64,000 nucleotides of DNA, from assembly GCA_009103225.1 (NCBI GenBank), contig RHPI01002836.1, positions 1 to 64,000 on the forward strand. The letters run 5' to 3'. The notes beneath the pieces were generated by a model. The model was not told the DNA's origin, did no database searches, and worked only from the letters and a program-made list of their open reading frames with translations. The DNA is from Chlorokybus atmophyticus. Lineage: Eukaryota; Streptophyta; Chlorokybophyceae; Chlorokybales; Chlorokybaceae. Shown here piece by piece: positions 20,485 to 31,692 of the stretch (its first letter is position 1; each line of letters begins with the position of its first letter). The translations under genes and the position numbers were made by a program.

Positions 20485-23239
20485 ATGGCGGCCTTAGCGC
20501 TGGGGTCCTGGGCGCGGACGTGCTTGTCGTCGTCCTCCTCCTCTTCCTCTTCCTCGTCTGCGCCGTCGTCGTCAGCTTCTCCGTCGCCGTCGTGGTCGCC
20601 CGTCGCCCGCCGCACCCACTCTCCTTGGGAGAGCGAGCGCCAGGCTGGGCCGGCCACCCCTGCCCGCCTAACCATCACCAGGGCGTCCCGCAGCCCGGCC
20701 CGGCCGTCCACGTCGTCGCAGCGGTACGGCGTCAATGCCGCCGCCATCAACGACGACACCCTCGTCAGAGATCAGCAGCCCAGCGCCAGCGCCACAGCCT
20801 CCGGTTACGACGATCACCCCAGCAAGCCTGCTACCACGCCCGCCGCAGCTGGGAGCCTCACCTTTGACGCCTTTAATGAGGCCAACATCAAGGCAAGACA
20901 AGCTCGCTCTTTTGCCTGTTGCATGTCGGTTGGTGTGAAGCTGAACACAACCCAATGCATGCAACTGTCAAGTCAGCATGCCACTGCTGTTGCTGTGTTG
21001 CAAGCATCATGGGCGTTGTGATGCATGGTCTGTCAGCCCGTCTATCCCGCATGCATTGACGCCTTGGCCACTAGGGTTTAAGCTTAACCACAACATAGCC
21101 AAGACTAGGCGACTTGCTGGTAGCGCGCAGCCATGACTGCGTGTCGGAAATCAAGAGAGCTTGAGCAGCGTAATGGCATTCACAGTGGATCCCCCTATGA
21201 TTGCGTCCTTCAAACAGTACACAGTAATAAGAATGAGTCATTTGTCACATCAACGTCGTTGCTGCATGTATTAAGATCTTGCGTGTTGCATGGCAGGTGA
21301 TTGGCGTCGGAGGCGGTGGTTCCAACGCAGTAAACCGCATGATTCAGAGCGGCATGCAGGGGGTTGAATTTTGGATTGTCAACACAGATGCACAGGTAAA
21401 TACTTCTTTCTTTCTTGTTGATTGTGATGCATGCATGCTAGTCTCATGCACTTGCTGTCAATCATTGCGCGATGCTGAAACATCAACAAATTTGTTCAGT
21501 TTAATGCATGATCAATGCTTGACTTGTGCACAGGCACTCCGGCATTCGCCGGTGAAGTCAAACCATCAGATGCAAATTGGTGAGAAGCTTACACGGGGTC
21601 TGGGTGCTGGAGGTAATCCTGAGATTGGGCAACGCGCAGCTGAAGAAAGCCGGGCGCAGGTAACCATTTCCTTATGCTCACGTTATTCAACCAGGCATGT
21701 AGCCTTACTTGGTTTAGGCAAGCTGTCCCATCTATGCGTTTTGGTCGGTAAGGTATTTTGTGTCACAATGGGGCCGTTTGCAGGTTGAGGCGCTGGTTGC
21801 CGGAGCGGATATGGTGTTTGTCACAGTAAGAGCAAGCTTTCGGTTGAGCTTTGTAGAGCCTGTTTGGCTTACAATACTTACCAACGGCTTTCAAAATGAC
21901 AGTTGCGTGCTTATGTGCAGGCTGGGATGGGTGGCGGTACAGGCAGTGGCGCAGCTCCAGTTATTGCTGGTGTGGCTAAATCCATGGGTGTGCTCACAGT
22001 TGGTATTGTGACCACGCCGTTTTCTTTTGAGGGGCGGAGGAGAAGTGTACAGGTAGCTGTTGCCATTGCAAATCACAAGAGGCTTGTGACCCACTCACAT
22101 TCATGACACGCTGATTTGTGTTTGTATGTAGGCAGCTGAAGCAATTTCCGAGCTACGCAACGCCGTTGATACTCTCATCATCATTCCGAACGACAAGCTC
22201 TTGTCGGCTGTTGCTGAGAACACGCCGGTCACGGAGGCTTTCAACCTGGCAGATGACATCTTGCGGCAAGGTGTTCGGGGAATATCGGACATCATTACGG
22301 TATGCTCCTTGTGCAGTAACACACTATGCAGACATGCAACATGCGTTCGCAGGCAGGCTTCTATGCATATAATATGCTCTTGCAGGTGCCTGGCCTGGTG
22401 AATGTCGACTTTGCTGATGTCCGAGCTATCATGGCGAATGCCGGGTCATCACTGATGGGCATTGGAACTGGCACAGGTCCGATTGCAAACCACATGCATG
22501 TGCGCGTGTCCATATGAGCGCGCATTTGCTCGCGCCCTGTGAATATGTTACATACAAGTTACGTGCAGGGAAGACTCGAGCACGTGATGCGGCCATCGCA
22601 GCTATTTCGTCCCCTCTGCTGGATGTTGGAATCGAGCGGGCCACAGGCATTGTTTGGAACATCACAGGAGGCAAAGACATGACGCTCTTTGAGGTATGAC
22701 GTAAAACTGTGACTTAGCAAGCCAGGGTCAGGTAATCTTGCACTGTGGCATGCTGATATTGTGCGGACAGGTCAACCAAGCTGCGGAGATTATTTATGAC
22801 TTGGTTGATCCCAATGCAAACCTGATCTTTGGGGCTGTTGTTGATGACAAAACCAATGGGGAGGTAAGTTACTATTGACGTATTCTAGGCTGGTTGCAAC
22901 GCAACTCTTACTACACAACCATTGTTACCTGCACAGGTGTCAATTACGCTGATAGCCACAGGCTTCCGGCCAACGGAAGGAGAGGTGAGACAAACAGCAG
23001 GCATGCGTGCGTGCAAGTTGGACTGTAGTGTCTTATGCAAATTAGCCATTTTATGTTAGCACCAGCATAATGGCATTGGATGTTTGGCGAAGGTGCCGTT
23101 GCTTGGGAAGCAACAAGTGCGACCGAGCAGTGTCGATGTGCTCGGGCGCAGCGCACGACCAGCGGACAGAAGTGGAGGTGGAGGCCCTGTTGTGGATATC
23201 CCAGCGTTCTTGAAAAAACGCAGCAGACCAAGATTCTAG
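20485..23239 (+). CDS. FTSZ2: Plastid division protein FtsZ, FtsZ2 type
   Basis: Eleven exons: 20485-20892, 21297-21395, 21534-21659, 21784-21825, 21921-22052, 22132-22299, 22386-22476, 22569-22693, 22771-22863, 22937-22984, 23093-23239; 492 residues. FtsZ is a tubulin-like GTPase that builds the stromal division ring. Residues 1 to ~130 form a Ser/Ala-rich transit peptide with a poly-Ser run. The GTPase core starts [17 protein letters not shown] (about 135-150). The tubulin signature GGGTGSG is at 229-235 and the T7 loop NVDFAD at 331-336. The C-terminal peptide DIPAFLKK (479-486) is the FtsZ2-type ARC6-binding core, absent from FtsZ1. The start codon has a good context (CCATGG). Intron 1 uses a GC donor (AAG|GCAAGA), fixed by the NIK-VIGVG homology. 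Ends in TAG. Confidence 0.96.
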
Positions 23240-24094
23240 TCCATTGACCTGTATACATAAACCCACTGTGAGTACAATCTATACTTGGCTTGGGTCGGCG
23301 CTTACACGCATTGAATTATTACTTGTCTACAGTTGCCCTGAACAAGACCAGCTTTGCCATGACGTGTCCAATGCTGCCTTGGCTGCAGCAGCGTAGTGGC
23401 GTAATGAGTTGTGATTGCATTGTTGTAGTCCGCTCCTGTCGCAATTGGTTTTCTTAGTAGCGATATTACAATTGTCTTGATATGTTGTCAGCTCAGTGAC
23501 AGCTCTGTGTTGTTAACACTTGTATATTCCCTACTGTTGCCTGCAGATGTATCAAAACTAACAGCAAAATCGTCACACCAAGGTATGATGCAGATACGTA
23601 GGCGCACATCACTGCACCTATATGCGCAGTGATATGCACATAGGCGATTGGTTGGTGATTGATTGTGACTGTTGGTGAGTAGGGTGCTTGACCGGGGGCA
23701 CAATGCATGCGTAGACATGAGTATAGCATAGCTAGGCAGGACTCATCGGCCATGCATCTCCTCGCCTCCTGCATGTTGTTCGCCTGCCCCATCTTGCTTG
23801 CCGCTACCAGCACTTGCACACATACGCATTCACATAGCTAATCGGGTTGTGTAGTAGTGTTGGTGTTAGTGAGCTATACGGTATAGCCTATACCCCCTGG
23901 CCAAACTGTGTATGGTTGGCTTTGTTTGCCTACTTGGCGTGCTTGCGATGTAAGTTGTCTTTGCATGTCTGTGATACCGCATGCAGGCAGTGCTTGGCCG
24001 GCCGCGACAATTTCGCCCTCAGACCGTGCAAGGAGCACCCGAGCAGGACTATTACGGCAAATTGCAGTACATGGGGAGCAGCGAGGTCTGCCCG
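23240..24094. other. 3' flank of FTSZ2, intergenic
   Basis: No gene seen. The FTSZ2 3' UTR probably ends in the first 250 bp, where TGTTGTAGTCC-type and TTACAATTG strings occur. Short ORFs lack motifs. Confidence 0.4.
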
Positions 24095-24465
24095 TGTCAT
24101 CACGGTGGAGTACACAGCACTGCAGAAGGGAGTGCGCCAATCAGCGGAAACCCTAAAGATGAGTTACAGCAGGGTGTATGATGTAGTTGTGGGTGGAGGC
24201 GGTGATGTGGGCGGAGGAGGAGAGGGAGTCCGTTGGGTCTGCTGGTGCTGCTGCCTCGGCAAAGACTGAGCCGCTGACCAACGGCCGTTGTGTAGGTGAA
24301 CGCATGTGCATGCTTACATGGCTAATGGGGTAGTAGGGGTAGTGTAGTGTGTTAGGTAGTGAATGCACCCGGTGGTCAACCTTACAATGGTGTTGTTGGT
24401 ATGCGCTACGTCACTCTGCATGCTGCTGACTATGAATGCCACTATGCATGTGCATCTCTCTCTCC
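24095..24465 (+). repeat. ~370-bp dispersed repeat, inverted relative to 55.5-55.9 kb
   Basis: The reverse complement of 55510-55905 matches along its length: GGTGGAGGCGGTGATGTGGGCGG, GTCCGTTGGGTCTGCT, ACCAACGGCCGTTGTG, GTGCATGCTTACATGG and GGTCAACCTTACAATGG. The copies differ by a CAG expansion (long at 55730, short here) and small indels. It sits 3' of FTSZ2 and its partner 3' of COQ3. Confidence 0.75.
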
Positions 24466-25033
24466 GTTTCGCATTGTTTGTTCATCAATCAAGGTCGCAT
24501 AATATTGTGACGACCGTACTTACCTCTTGGCTAGTGCATGAGCGGGAATCCCGCGTGCATGAGCAGGGTACGGATTGCGCTAGCTAACGCCAGCTGACGC
24601 CTGAACAAGCCGCGAGGCCCGTGCAGGCGCAGCGGCGCCTGTATAGGTTTTTATTTAGTCTTTCAGGCTCAATTTCGAGTAACCAGCGGTGATGCTCACT
24701 GCCCGCCTGTACATGTGTTTGTTAACCGCGGTCATGCACATTAGCATCGATCGCGTTTAGTTGGTACGGTTATCGGCATATTCTTGTTGACAAATGACAC
24801 TTTTAGGGTTAGGGTGGTGACGGCTCCACAGGCTGTTTCGTAGGCCAATTGGCAGCCGATTGCGTAGGCGAAAGTGCCTCGACGTTTCGGCGGCTCATAT
24901 GTGTCTGTTTTGGGTCGTGTGGCGCATTCGTATTTCTGAAACGTCTTTGTGCTCCTTGGTTGTTGTTGCCGCTGGTGTTGTGTATTATCGTGCTTGAGTG
25001 TAGTTTGGGGTAGGTTTGGGGTAGGTGTTGGCG
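24466..25033. other. Region 5' of the H3-like gene
   Basis: No ORF with recognisable content. It must contain the promoter of the H3-like gene. A TTTTAGGGTTAGGG string (24800-24815) resembles two telomere repeats but is too short to mean much. GGGGTAGGTTTGGGGTAGGTG directly precedes the start codon. Confidence 0.4.
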
Positions 25034-26110
25034 ATGGCCCGCACAAAGCAGTGCAGTCGTCGCGTCGATGGTGCTTACCCGCGTCCTCGGGGTCCTGGTG
25101 GGCGGTTTGTTGTTGGCGCCGCTGCACCTGCTGGCGAAGGTGCAATTGTTGCACATGAGCAAGCCTTGCCGGCTGCGCCCCCCGCACGTCCTCGCCGCAA
25201 GTAAGGAGTTGTCCTAGCATATGTCTTGATATATACTTGTTGGTGATTTGGGTGTTCATGTAGGCCACGCGTTACGCAACCCCTGCGCGAAATCCGGCGG
25301 ATGCAGAAGAGCACCGCTCCGATTATCCCCAGGTTGTCTTTTTGCAAAGTTGTGCGCGGATGTGTTAACGCTCTTCTCGCTGACGAGAAATACGGTATGC
25401 AATTTGTAATTGAATTGTTTGTATTGCATATATACTGAAGCGGTGTTGCAGCTGACGTGTTTCACACACCCACCTTTTGCTGGAGGGCTGAAGCCCTGAG
25501 TGCACTTCAGGAAGCTGGGGAGATGTTTGTTACCGAATACATGCAGGACATGTAAGTTGCGTTGTGTGCTTGTTCATGGTGGCAGGCTTTTGATGATTGA
25601 TGTTTGACATGTTGTGTCAATGATAATCCATAATGATGCAGGAACCTGCTTGCCCTTCATGGTCGTCGGGTCACAATCATAAAGAAGGACAGTGACCTGA
25701 GCAAGGTCTTCCGCGGGGATGCCCTGAACCCCGGCACCGTCGATTTTCACGAGTGGCAAGCCCATGACCCGCGGTACACCAACACTGTCGTCAACCGCCG
25801 TCGCATCATGAAGGCGAAGCTCAAGGACAAGCGCCGCATCCGCAAAGAGCGTCAGCGTGTTGCGAAAGCACGTCGCCGGCAGCGGGCGCTTGACCGCGGC
25901 CAAGAGCCCCCCGAAGAAGTAGCGACGTCTGAGTCTCCGCCTTCATCGGAGGACGATGAAGCAGCATGGCGTCGTAGGCGACGAGGAGTGCAGCGGCGGC
26001 AGGAAGAGATAGAGGAGATCCTGGAGGAGGTGGATCCGCCGGATGCGGAGGTAGACTCTTCGGAGCCGGAGCATGAGGAGCAGTCGGAGGAGGGTAGTCC
26101 TCCGCCTTAG
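25034..26110 (+). CDS. CENH3-like: Divergent histone H3, CENH3-like, with long charged C-terminal tail
   Basis: Four exons (25034-25200, 25264-25394, 25452-25551, 25642-26110) give 288 residues with consistent phases. The N-terminus MARTKQ is identical to H3 through Gln5, then diverges: position 9 is Arg, and the rest of the tail is Pro/Ala/Gly-rich. The histone fold starts PLREIRRMQKST (62-73), continues SFCKVVRG, then CWRAEALSALQEAGE (109-123), LLALHGRRVTI and DLSKVFRG (ends about 158). The W-x-AEAL-x-ALQEA pattern with Trp110 is typical of CENP-A/CENH3, where canonical H3 has a Phe/Ser there. The stretch from alpha-1 to this Trp is 11 residues longer than in canonical H3, again CENH3-like but extreme. 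Residues 159-288 are a tail of Arg/Lys-rich then Glu/Ser/Pro-rich sequence not found in known CENH3. It lies next to a Helitron relic; capture cannot be excluded. H3 family membership is firm, the centromeric role inferred. Ends in TAG. Confidence 0.88.
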
Positions 26111-26403
26111 TAGCGTGGTTACTGTAGATTACTTTAGAGATTACTATCAATTTTAATTGTTATTAGTTGTAGTCGTGTGGTTGTGCGGCAGTTGTAATTA
26201 CAGATGACGTTTTTGGCTTTTAATGTTATATGTCGCACATATTGTTACTATATTTTTGGCTTTGTGTTGGGCAGGCGCTTTTTACAAATGCGCTTTTATT
26301 TGCAAAACATGCATGAATCATACACCTATCCGGGTTGATGCTGGGGAACCTAGTTGCCACTAATACAGCAAATGCAATGCGTTGTCTAATGAGGAGGCGA
26401 CAT
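26111..26403. other. Shared 3' region between the H3-like gene and the GIY-YIG ORF
   Basis: AT-rich convergent intergenic stretch. TGTAA strings at 26194-26200 could be the H3-like poly(A) signal. A possible 3' end of the Helitron-like unit may lie here, but no hairpin followed by CTRR was recognised. Confidence 0.4.
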
Positions 26404-27594
26404 TTACTTCATGATGTCGTTTCGCTTGAACATCCACCCTTGGCGAGTCTTCGGTGGTGCTCCTACCAAGGTATTCAAGTTGGGCACTCCTTGACGACGC
26501 AGCTTCAGTGTCAGCGTGGTTTCTGCCGCATCAATTTCTGCTTGCAAGTCGTAGGAACCCATCACCTCCATGGTGACTTGTTTTTTAAACGGGGCATCTA
26601 TCAACACATCTTTCATTGTTTTGGGCGGTTTACATGCGTGTTGGGTGAACCGTTGGTGGGGATGAATGGATTGCCCCACGTACACACCACCTGACAATTC
26701 GTGATTATTGTTTGTGTTGTAGCAGGGTATGTTCAAGTTGCACATGCGTATTGTACCTATTGGTGTATGCGTCAGTTTGTAAAGGTGGTACTGCTGGCTC
26801 CCACGCTGGATCTGGTGTGTGTTTTTTTGGTGGCGGGCTCTGCGGTAGTTGGTGTTACCGTGGACATGCTTGATTGCGTTGGGACGGTAGATGGCGAAGC
26901 AATGTCGCAGCAGTCCTGGAGATAAGTCCTCATTTGTCTCTGACGTTGTGGTGTCAGCGTTGATCCTTCCTTTTCAGCGACTTTCTCCAGTGCGTCAATG
27001 ATCTTGGCTGCCTCTTCTTGAGTCAAATGCTTGCACTTTTCCCACGTTGCCGCTTTGTACTCAGATAATTTCCAACAGCTGCACTGACTGGATGACCCTT
27101 GTCTTTCCGTCGCGCTCGAGTTCCCGGTTCATGATCTCGCTGAGCGCCTTGAACGCGTCGTACCTATTCATGTTGGGGCCGAATTGCTTGCCAAACTTGG
27201 CGAAGAAGTATTTGGCGGATCCTGATGCACGACCTTGTTAGATCATCACTGGGGTGTTACCAAGAGCAGTAGCAATTTGCAACTTTGTAGTTATCACAAA
27301 CTTGGTATGAACGTGTGGTTTATTACCTGTAGGTGCGCCGACTTCCTGTTGATTTTTGCGCTTCCAATCCTTTTCGTTCTGTCTTGCTTTTGTGATCATG
27401 CGGTCGATGTCGGTGTAGGAACTGTCGTAGCGATCATAGTATTCCTCCGGTAAGTACCCAAGGCTGTCCAGCAACCGCCGCTGGTTGACAGTCAAAGGTA
27501 GCGGCTCGTCCCTCAACGGAGTGTCCGTTGCCGGATCAGGGTCGTCGAGCTGCTTGACCGCAGCCTCGAACGCAGCGCTGAAGAGGTCAGCCAT
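26404..27594 (-). pseudogene. GIY-YIG endonuclease-like ORF downstream of Rep/helicase
   Basis: The C-terminal part (minus strand, 26830-26404) has YHLYKLT, then GGVYVGQS with an Arg nine residues on (HPHQRFTQH), then a Glu (DAAETTL) and VPNLN. That is the order of the GIY-YIG nuclease fold. Upstream pieces in other frames are helical: TQEEAAKIIDALEKVAEKEG, SAKYFFAKFGKQFGP and MADLFSAAFEAAVKQL (start about 27594). They join into one reading if three defects are allowed: an in-frame TAA at 27238-27240, a frameshift near 27060, and a frameshift at a 7-base T run (26822-26828). It is on the same strand as, and about 400 bp downstream of, the helicase, so it probably belonged to the same mobile unit. 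Function as a nuclease is inferred from motifs. Confidence 0.65.
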
Positions 27595-27989
27595 CTGTGT
27601 CGCACAGGAAGTTAATGCTCTGCCACAAATGGCACGCGACGTTTCAAAACACTTACTGCTTCTCGACGGCGCCGCTGCCTGGCCTGTCTGTTCTAAAATG
27701 GTGGTGGTTTCGCTGCCGCCGCCGCCGCCGCCAAAGCCGCGGCCTACCACAATTGCTGCGACTGGAGTGGTCGATTGCTTTATGCGATTGTCCGCGCCGC
27801 CGCGCCAATCCGCGGCCTATTACAACGGTGTGATAGGTCGATGGCCTTATCCATTCATGGCGTTACGCATAACGTTAGGTCATGTAGTTAGCGTTATATA
27901 TACGTTCTTCGATCTTTCTGCGTATATGCATATTGGCATATTTACATGTATGAACGTTTCGCAGCAGGCCACGCGCATCTTGCAACGTG

Positions 27990-30900
27990 TTAGACGCGTT
28001 CGTTGCTCTGAAACGTCTGTGTCGGTGTTAAATCTTGCGGTGCGGGCAATTCTTTCAACTTGAGGTAGGATCTGTGTGTCACCCTTGACAGCGCTACATA
28101 CCACATGCCAGAGCAGAAAGCGTGCTGAATGTCGACGAATGCGGTATGTGCAATGGTCATTCCTTGACATTTGTGAGCGATGACAGCATAGGCCAGTTGC
28201 ATAGGGAATGTACATTTGAAGTACGTTTGCCTTGTGTCATAGCAGTATTTTCGGTCGCTGCGGGTGACCCGGACTATGCGATCAATGTCATGCAATTGCA
28301 CGTGGATTGCCTTCATGTCAGCTAGCAACGAATCTGGATCTAATTCAATGGCGGTGACAGTACCGGTGGAGCCGTTTGTGATGCCCCGACGGGTATCTGA
28401 TTTCATGAACAGTACACGTGCACCAATGCACACCGATTGCATGTGGTGGAAGTTAGGTTCTTCCAAAAACTGCAGAATTCTTGTGTCTATTGTGTTGTCA
28501 GGGCAGTTGTGTTTGATGTTAACTTTTGTAATGACCGCATCAGGGCATATTTTTTGCAATATGAGATGGTTGTATACCATTGTGTGTCGACAACATGGGA
28601 ACAAATGACCATGATTTCTCCTGGAGTCTGTAAGACGGTTTGGAAATCACAGACGCACGATGCTAAGACTTCTCTTATTTGTTCGCTCGAAGGAATAGCG
28701 TGCCGGATTTGCGAAAGAAATTGCGCGAAGTGCGGATCCTGTTCTTGTTGGATAGAACTTGTCAGATGCATAACTTTTGCATCAGTCCACCAATGACTGG
28801 TCGTGATTTGACATTGTAGGCATGGTTTAACTCGATGATGGCATACGGCTGGCAGCTGGTGCATGTCACCGACTAGAATCACTGTGACCATTTCCAGTAT
28901 AGTCATAAATGCATGCACGGTTTGCATGCGATGCATAATCAGAACGTTCTGCTTGTGAGCATCGAGAATTCGTCTATAATCAGCACGTCCATAGTTGCAA
29001 TGCCCAAGTACGCTGCATCGGTCGGGTACAATGTGCTCATAAAGCCATCATTGCGAAAAGGCAATTTAAAGGCGCTATGAACTGTGGTGGCTGCAGGATG
29101 TATTCTTTTTGCTGCAGCTCCGGTGCTAGCGGTCGGGAACACATGTTTTCCGTGGCGTGCATAATGTGATGCGAGTGTTTTAATCATATGTGTTTTGCCA
29201 CTACCCGGAGTGCCGCTAAGAACATACAATCCTTCACCACTATTGATTATGTCGTTGAATATTGACCGTTGTGAGCCCATCAAGTTGTCGGCAGTGTACA
29301 TATTAAAGTCACGTTCAAACATGTTTGTATCATCGGTATCTGTGATTACGTCAATCGAAGATGGTATAGGTGTCGTATGCATGTTGTGCATTCTTTGTTG
29401 AATGATGTTCGACAACAATTCGCCATCGACCTCTTTTTGCAGATGCCTTTGTGTATACTGATGCAAGTGCTCATCAATGTTGTCGACATCCACTATTCCT
29501 CGAGTAATGCATTCTTGTAAACAATCAGCGTTTTCAGATGGTTGTGTTTGATTCTCCGTTCGAAATGGAACCTTTTGCAATAGCACATTGTAAAAATACG
29601 CTTGCATGTGATGTGTTGGATGATAATCGGTAAACCTGATTATTTTGGGCTGGCATAAGCGATACACATATTTCGTGGTGGTGTGTATGGTGACACCCAT
29701 GAAGTCAATGTACTTGTTTGTGGAATGGTCAGATTGGATCGTAGCATGCGTTTTGCTGTCGACACAACCGTATTCTCGAAAATAATCATAAAACGTAACG
29801 TGTTTAAGTGAGGCTGGCCGTGCGCAATACTTGTCTACGTTATGTTGATTGGCGCCACGACCTATGTTTATCACGCGGAATTGTCTGGGTCTTGAATCCA
29901 AGTATTCCACAGATGATGACATATGCACTATTGGTATATTGAGTAATACCAAAGCTGCTTCCGCAGGGCTCACAGGTTTCGACATGTACAGCGCTGACGT
30001 AACGCGCAGTTCGGCGTCGATCATTTCTTTTAAACCCAAACACCGTGCAGCATCAGGATTGAGATTGAGTTTACCAAATGGTTCAGACTTAACTGCGTAT
30101 TTCAACACGTAATATGACCATGCCTCATGGCATATGCGTTGTAAATTGACGTGCGCGCCCCATAATAACGCGATAGCGGGGTGGCATGGTACTACATTGC
30201 GATCGCAATGGCGGGGACGATAATATAAATAGCGACGTTGATGCGCATCGTACTTACAAGTGTCGGTGTGTACAGCAAATGGAAACCCATATTGGCATGG
30301 CCCTTGTTTCCGACAACCATCTTCGCGACATGTATGCCTCCATTTTGTTATGATATGGTCAAACAACTTTTGTTGTATCAGATCTTGCGGACGTATGAAT
30401 CTGTTTGTTGCTGAGTCTACATCTGCAGGAACCATTGCTGTAATCTCGTTGCTTACGCGGTTGACATCTTGTGGAGCGACCCACAGCATAATATGTGCAT
30501 GTACAGATCCGCGGTGCTGTACCTCATAACGCAACACGTGATGCTGCACTTCGCCCAAAATACCTTTGCCCAATATGAATTGTTTTAAAAACTTTGTGCA
30601 TCTTTCCTGAAATAGTATCGCTCCTTCTACGGGACAATCACGCCATGTCATGTTCGAATTGATCGATTGCACAACATTTTTGAGATGATCAAACTCTGCC
30701 CAGCGTGACGACGACACCTCGTAAGCCGTTAAAGTCAGGAATAATGAAGGTAGACCCCAATGATTGACTAACGTCACAACATCCATCAATTGATTCTTGT
30801 GCCATAATGGCGACTGTGGCACTGTACTGGGTATATGATACTTAATAATATTTTGGTACGCCATGTCATCTGTACTGAAGGGATGTTGTTTTTTGTATTT

Positions 30901-31617
30901 GTTAAACTCTTTCTCAATACATACTGTATAGCGCATACTCATAACGCGGCATGCTTGCCGAACTTGATACATCAATAACAAGTATGGTTTGTACAATGTG
31001 TACACCGAAAATAAACAAGAGAGACGATATGACAAATATGTTCCAATGTTGCACGTACCGCTGAAGTCATGCCCGCCAGATGGATATAAGAACGGGAATA
31101 ACGCCATTTCTACGGACATGTTAGCGCTGCGTGTGGTCATGGGAGAAATGAAGAACTCAACTTCTTCTTGCGTATCGCGTTGCATCAAATTTCCAGCAAA
31201 AAGCTTTCCATTGTATTTCAGCGTATTGCGCGATTTTGACATGCTACCCGCTTCAACGGGTACGCATGTAGATATTGCACGATGCATTTCGGTTCCAAGA
31301 TCAACAGCATTGGGGTTACGCACAATATAATGACTTACTAAGCTTGCGATCACATCTACAGTCAACACAACCACTCCGAGATTACGTCGTGGCTGTTCCA
31401 TCATTGTGCGATAGTATTTAACATACACATTCTGCGCTAGCATTTCGCATAAGATATCTTGCAAAACTGTGGCATGCCCATCTAATAGCAAACTATTATC
31501 TGACCATTGTATTAACGGACCAGTAAAGACGGATTCAACGTCAATGCCACCATGCGTGTAACCATAATTGTGGTATTGTTTTTGCAGACTTAGTCTCGTG
31601 TTTAATAAAGATAACAT
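27990..31617 (-). pseudogene. Helitron Rep/helicase (HUH endonuclease plus PIF1-type helicase), two frameshifts
   Basis: The first 892 codons are intact (ATG at 31617). Residue positions are approximate. A Helitron-like N domain has ALFPFLYPSGG (~177) and WGLPSLFLTLTAYE (~291). The HUH motif is GSVHAHIMLW (~374-383) and the tyrosine motif YYVLKYAVK (~506-514), preceded by Cys-rich CREDGC and CQYGFP. The helicase begins with Walker A GTPGSGKT (~806-813), then TASTGAAAKRI and Walker B IIDEFSM. A frameshift near 28940-28960 moves to VILVGDMHQLPAV; another near 28580 leads to GARVLFMKSD, GSTGTV and the C-terminal AYAVIAHKCQGMT and MWYVALSRVT. Rep would nick and join single-stranded DNA in rolling-circle transposition. 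The breaks suggest it is inactive, though the long intact Rep part suggests a recent loss. Confidence 0.88.
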
Positions 31618-31692
31618 CTTGATGTGCAAGGGCTCTGAAATTTACAGGCGTTTGATATGTCGGGGCGTAAATGCGCTTAAAAACTCTGTTTT

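Noticed and set aside
24800-24815. Telomere-like TTTTAGGGTTAGGG
   Set aside because: Only two partial units; expected by chance and not an array.
27059-27594. Alternative genetic code (TAA or TAG as Gln), suggested by in-frame stops in transposon ORFs
   Set aside because: All five host genes stop at TAG, and the transposon ORFs also carry frameshifts, so decay explains the stops. TAA reassignment is not formally excluded.
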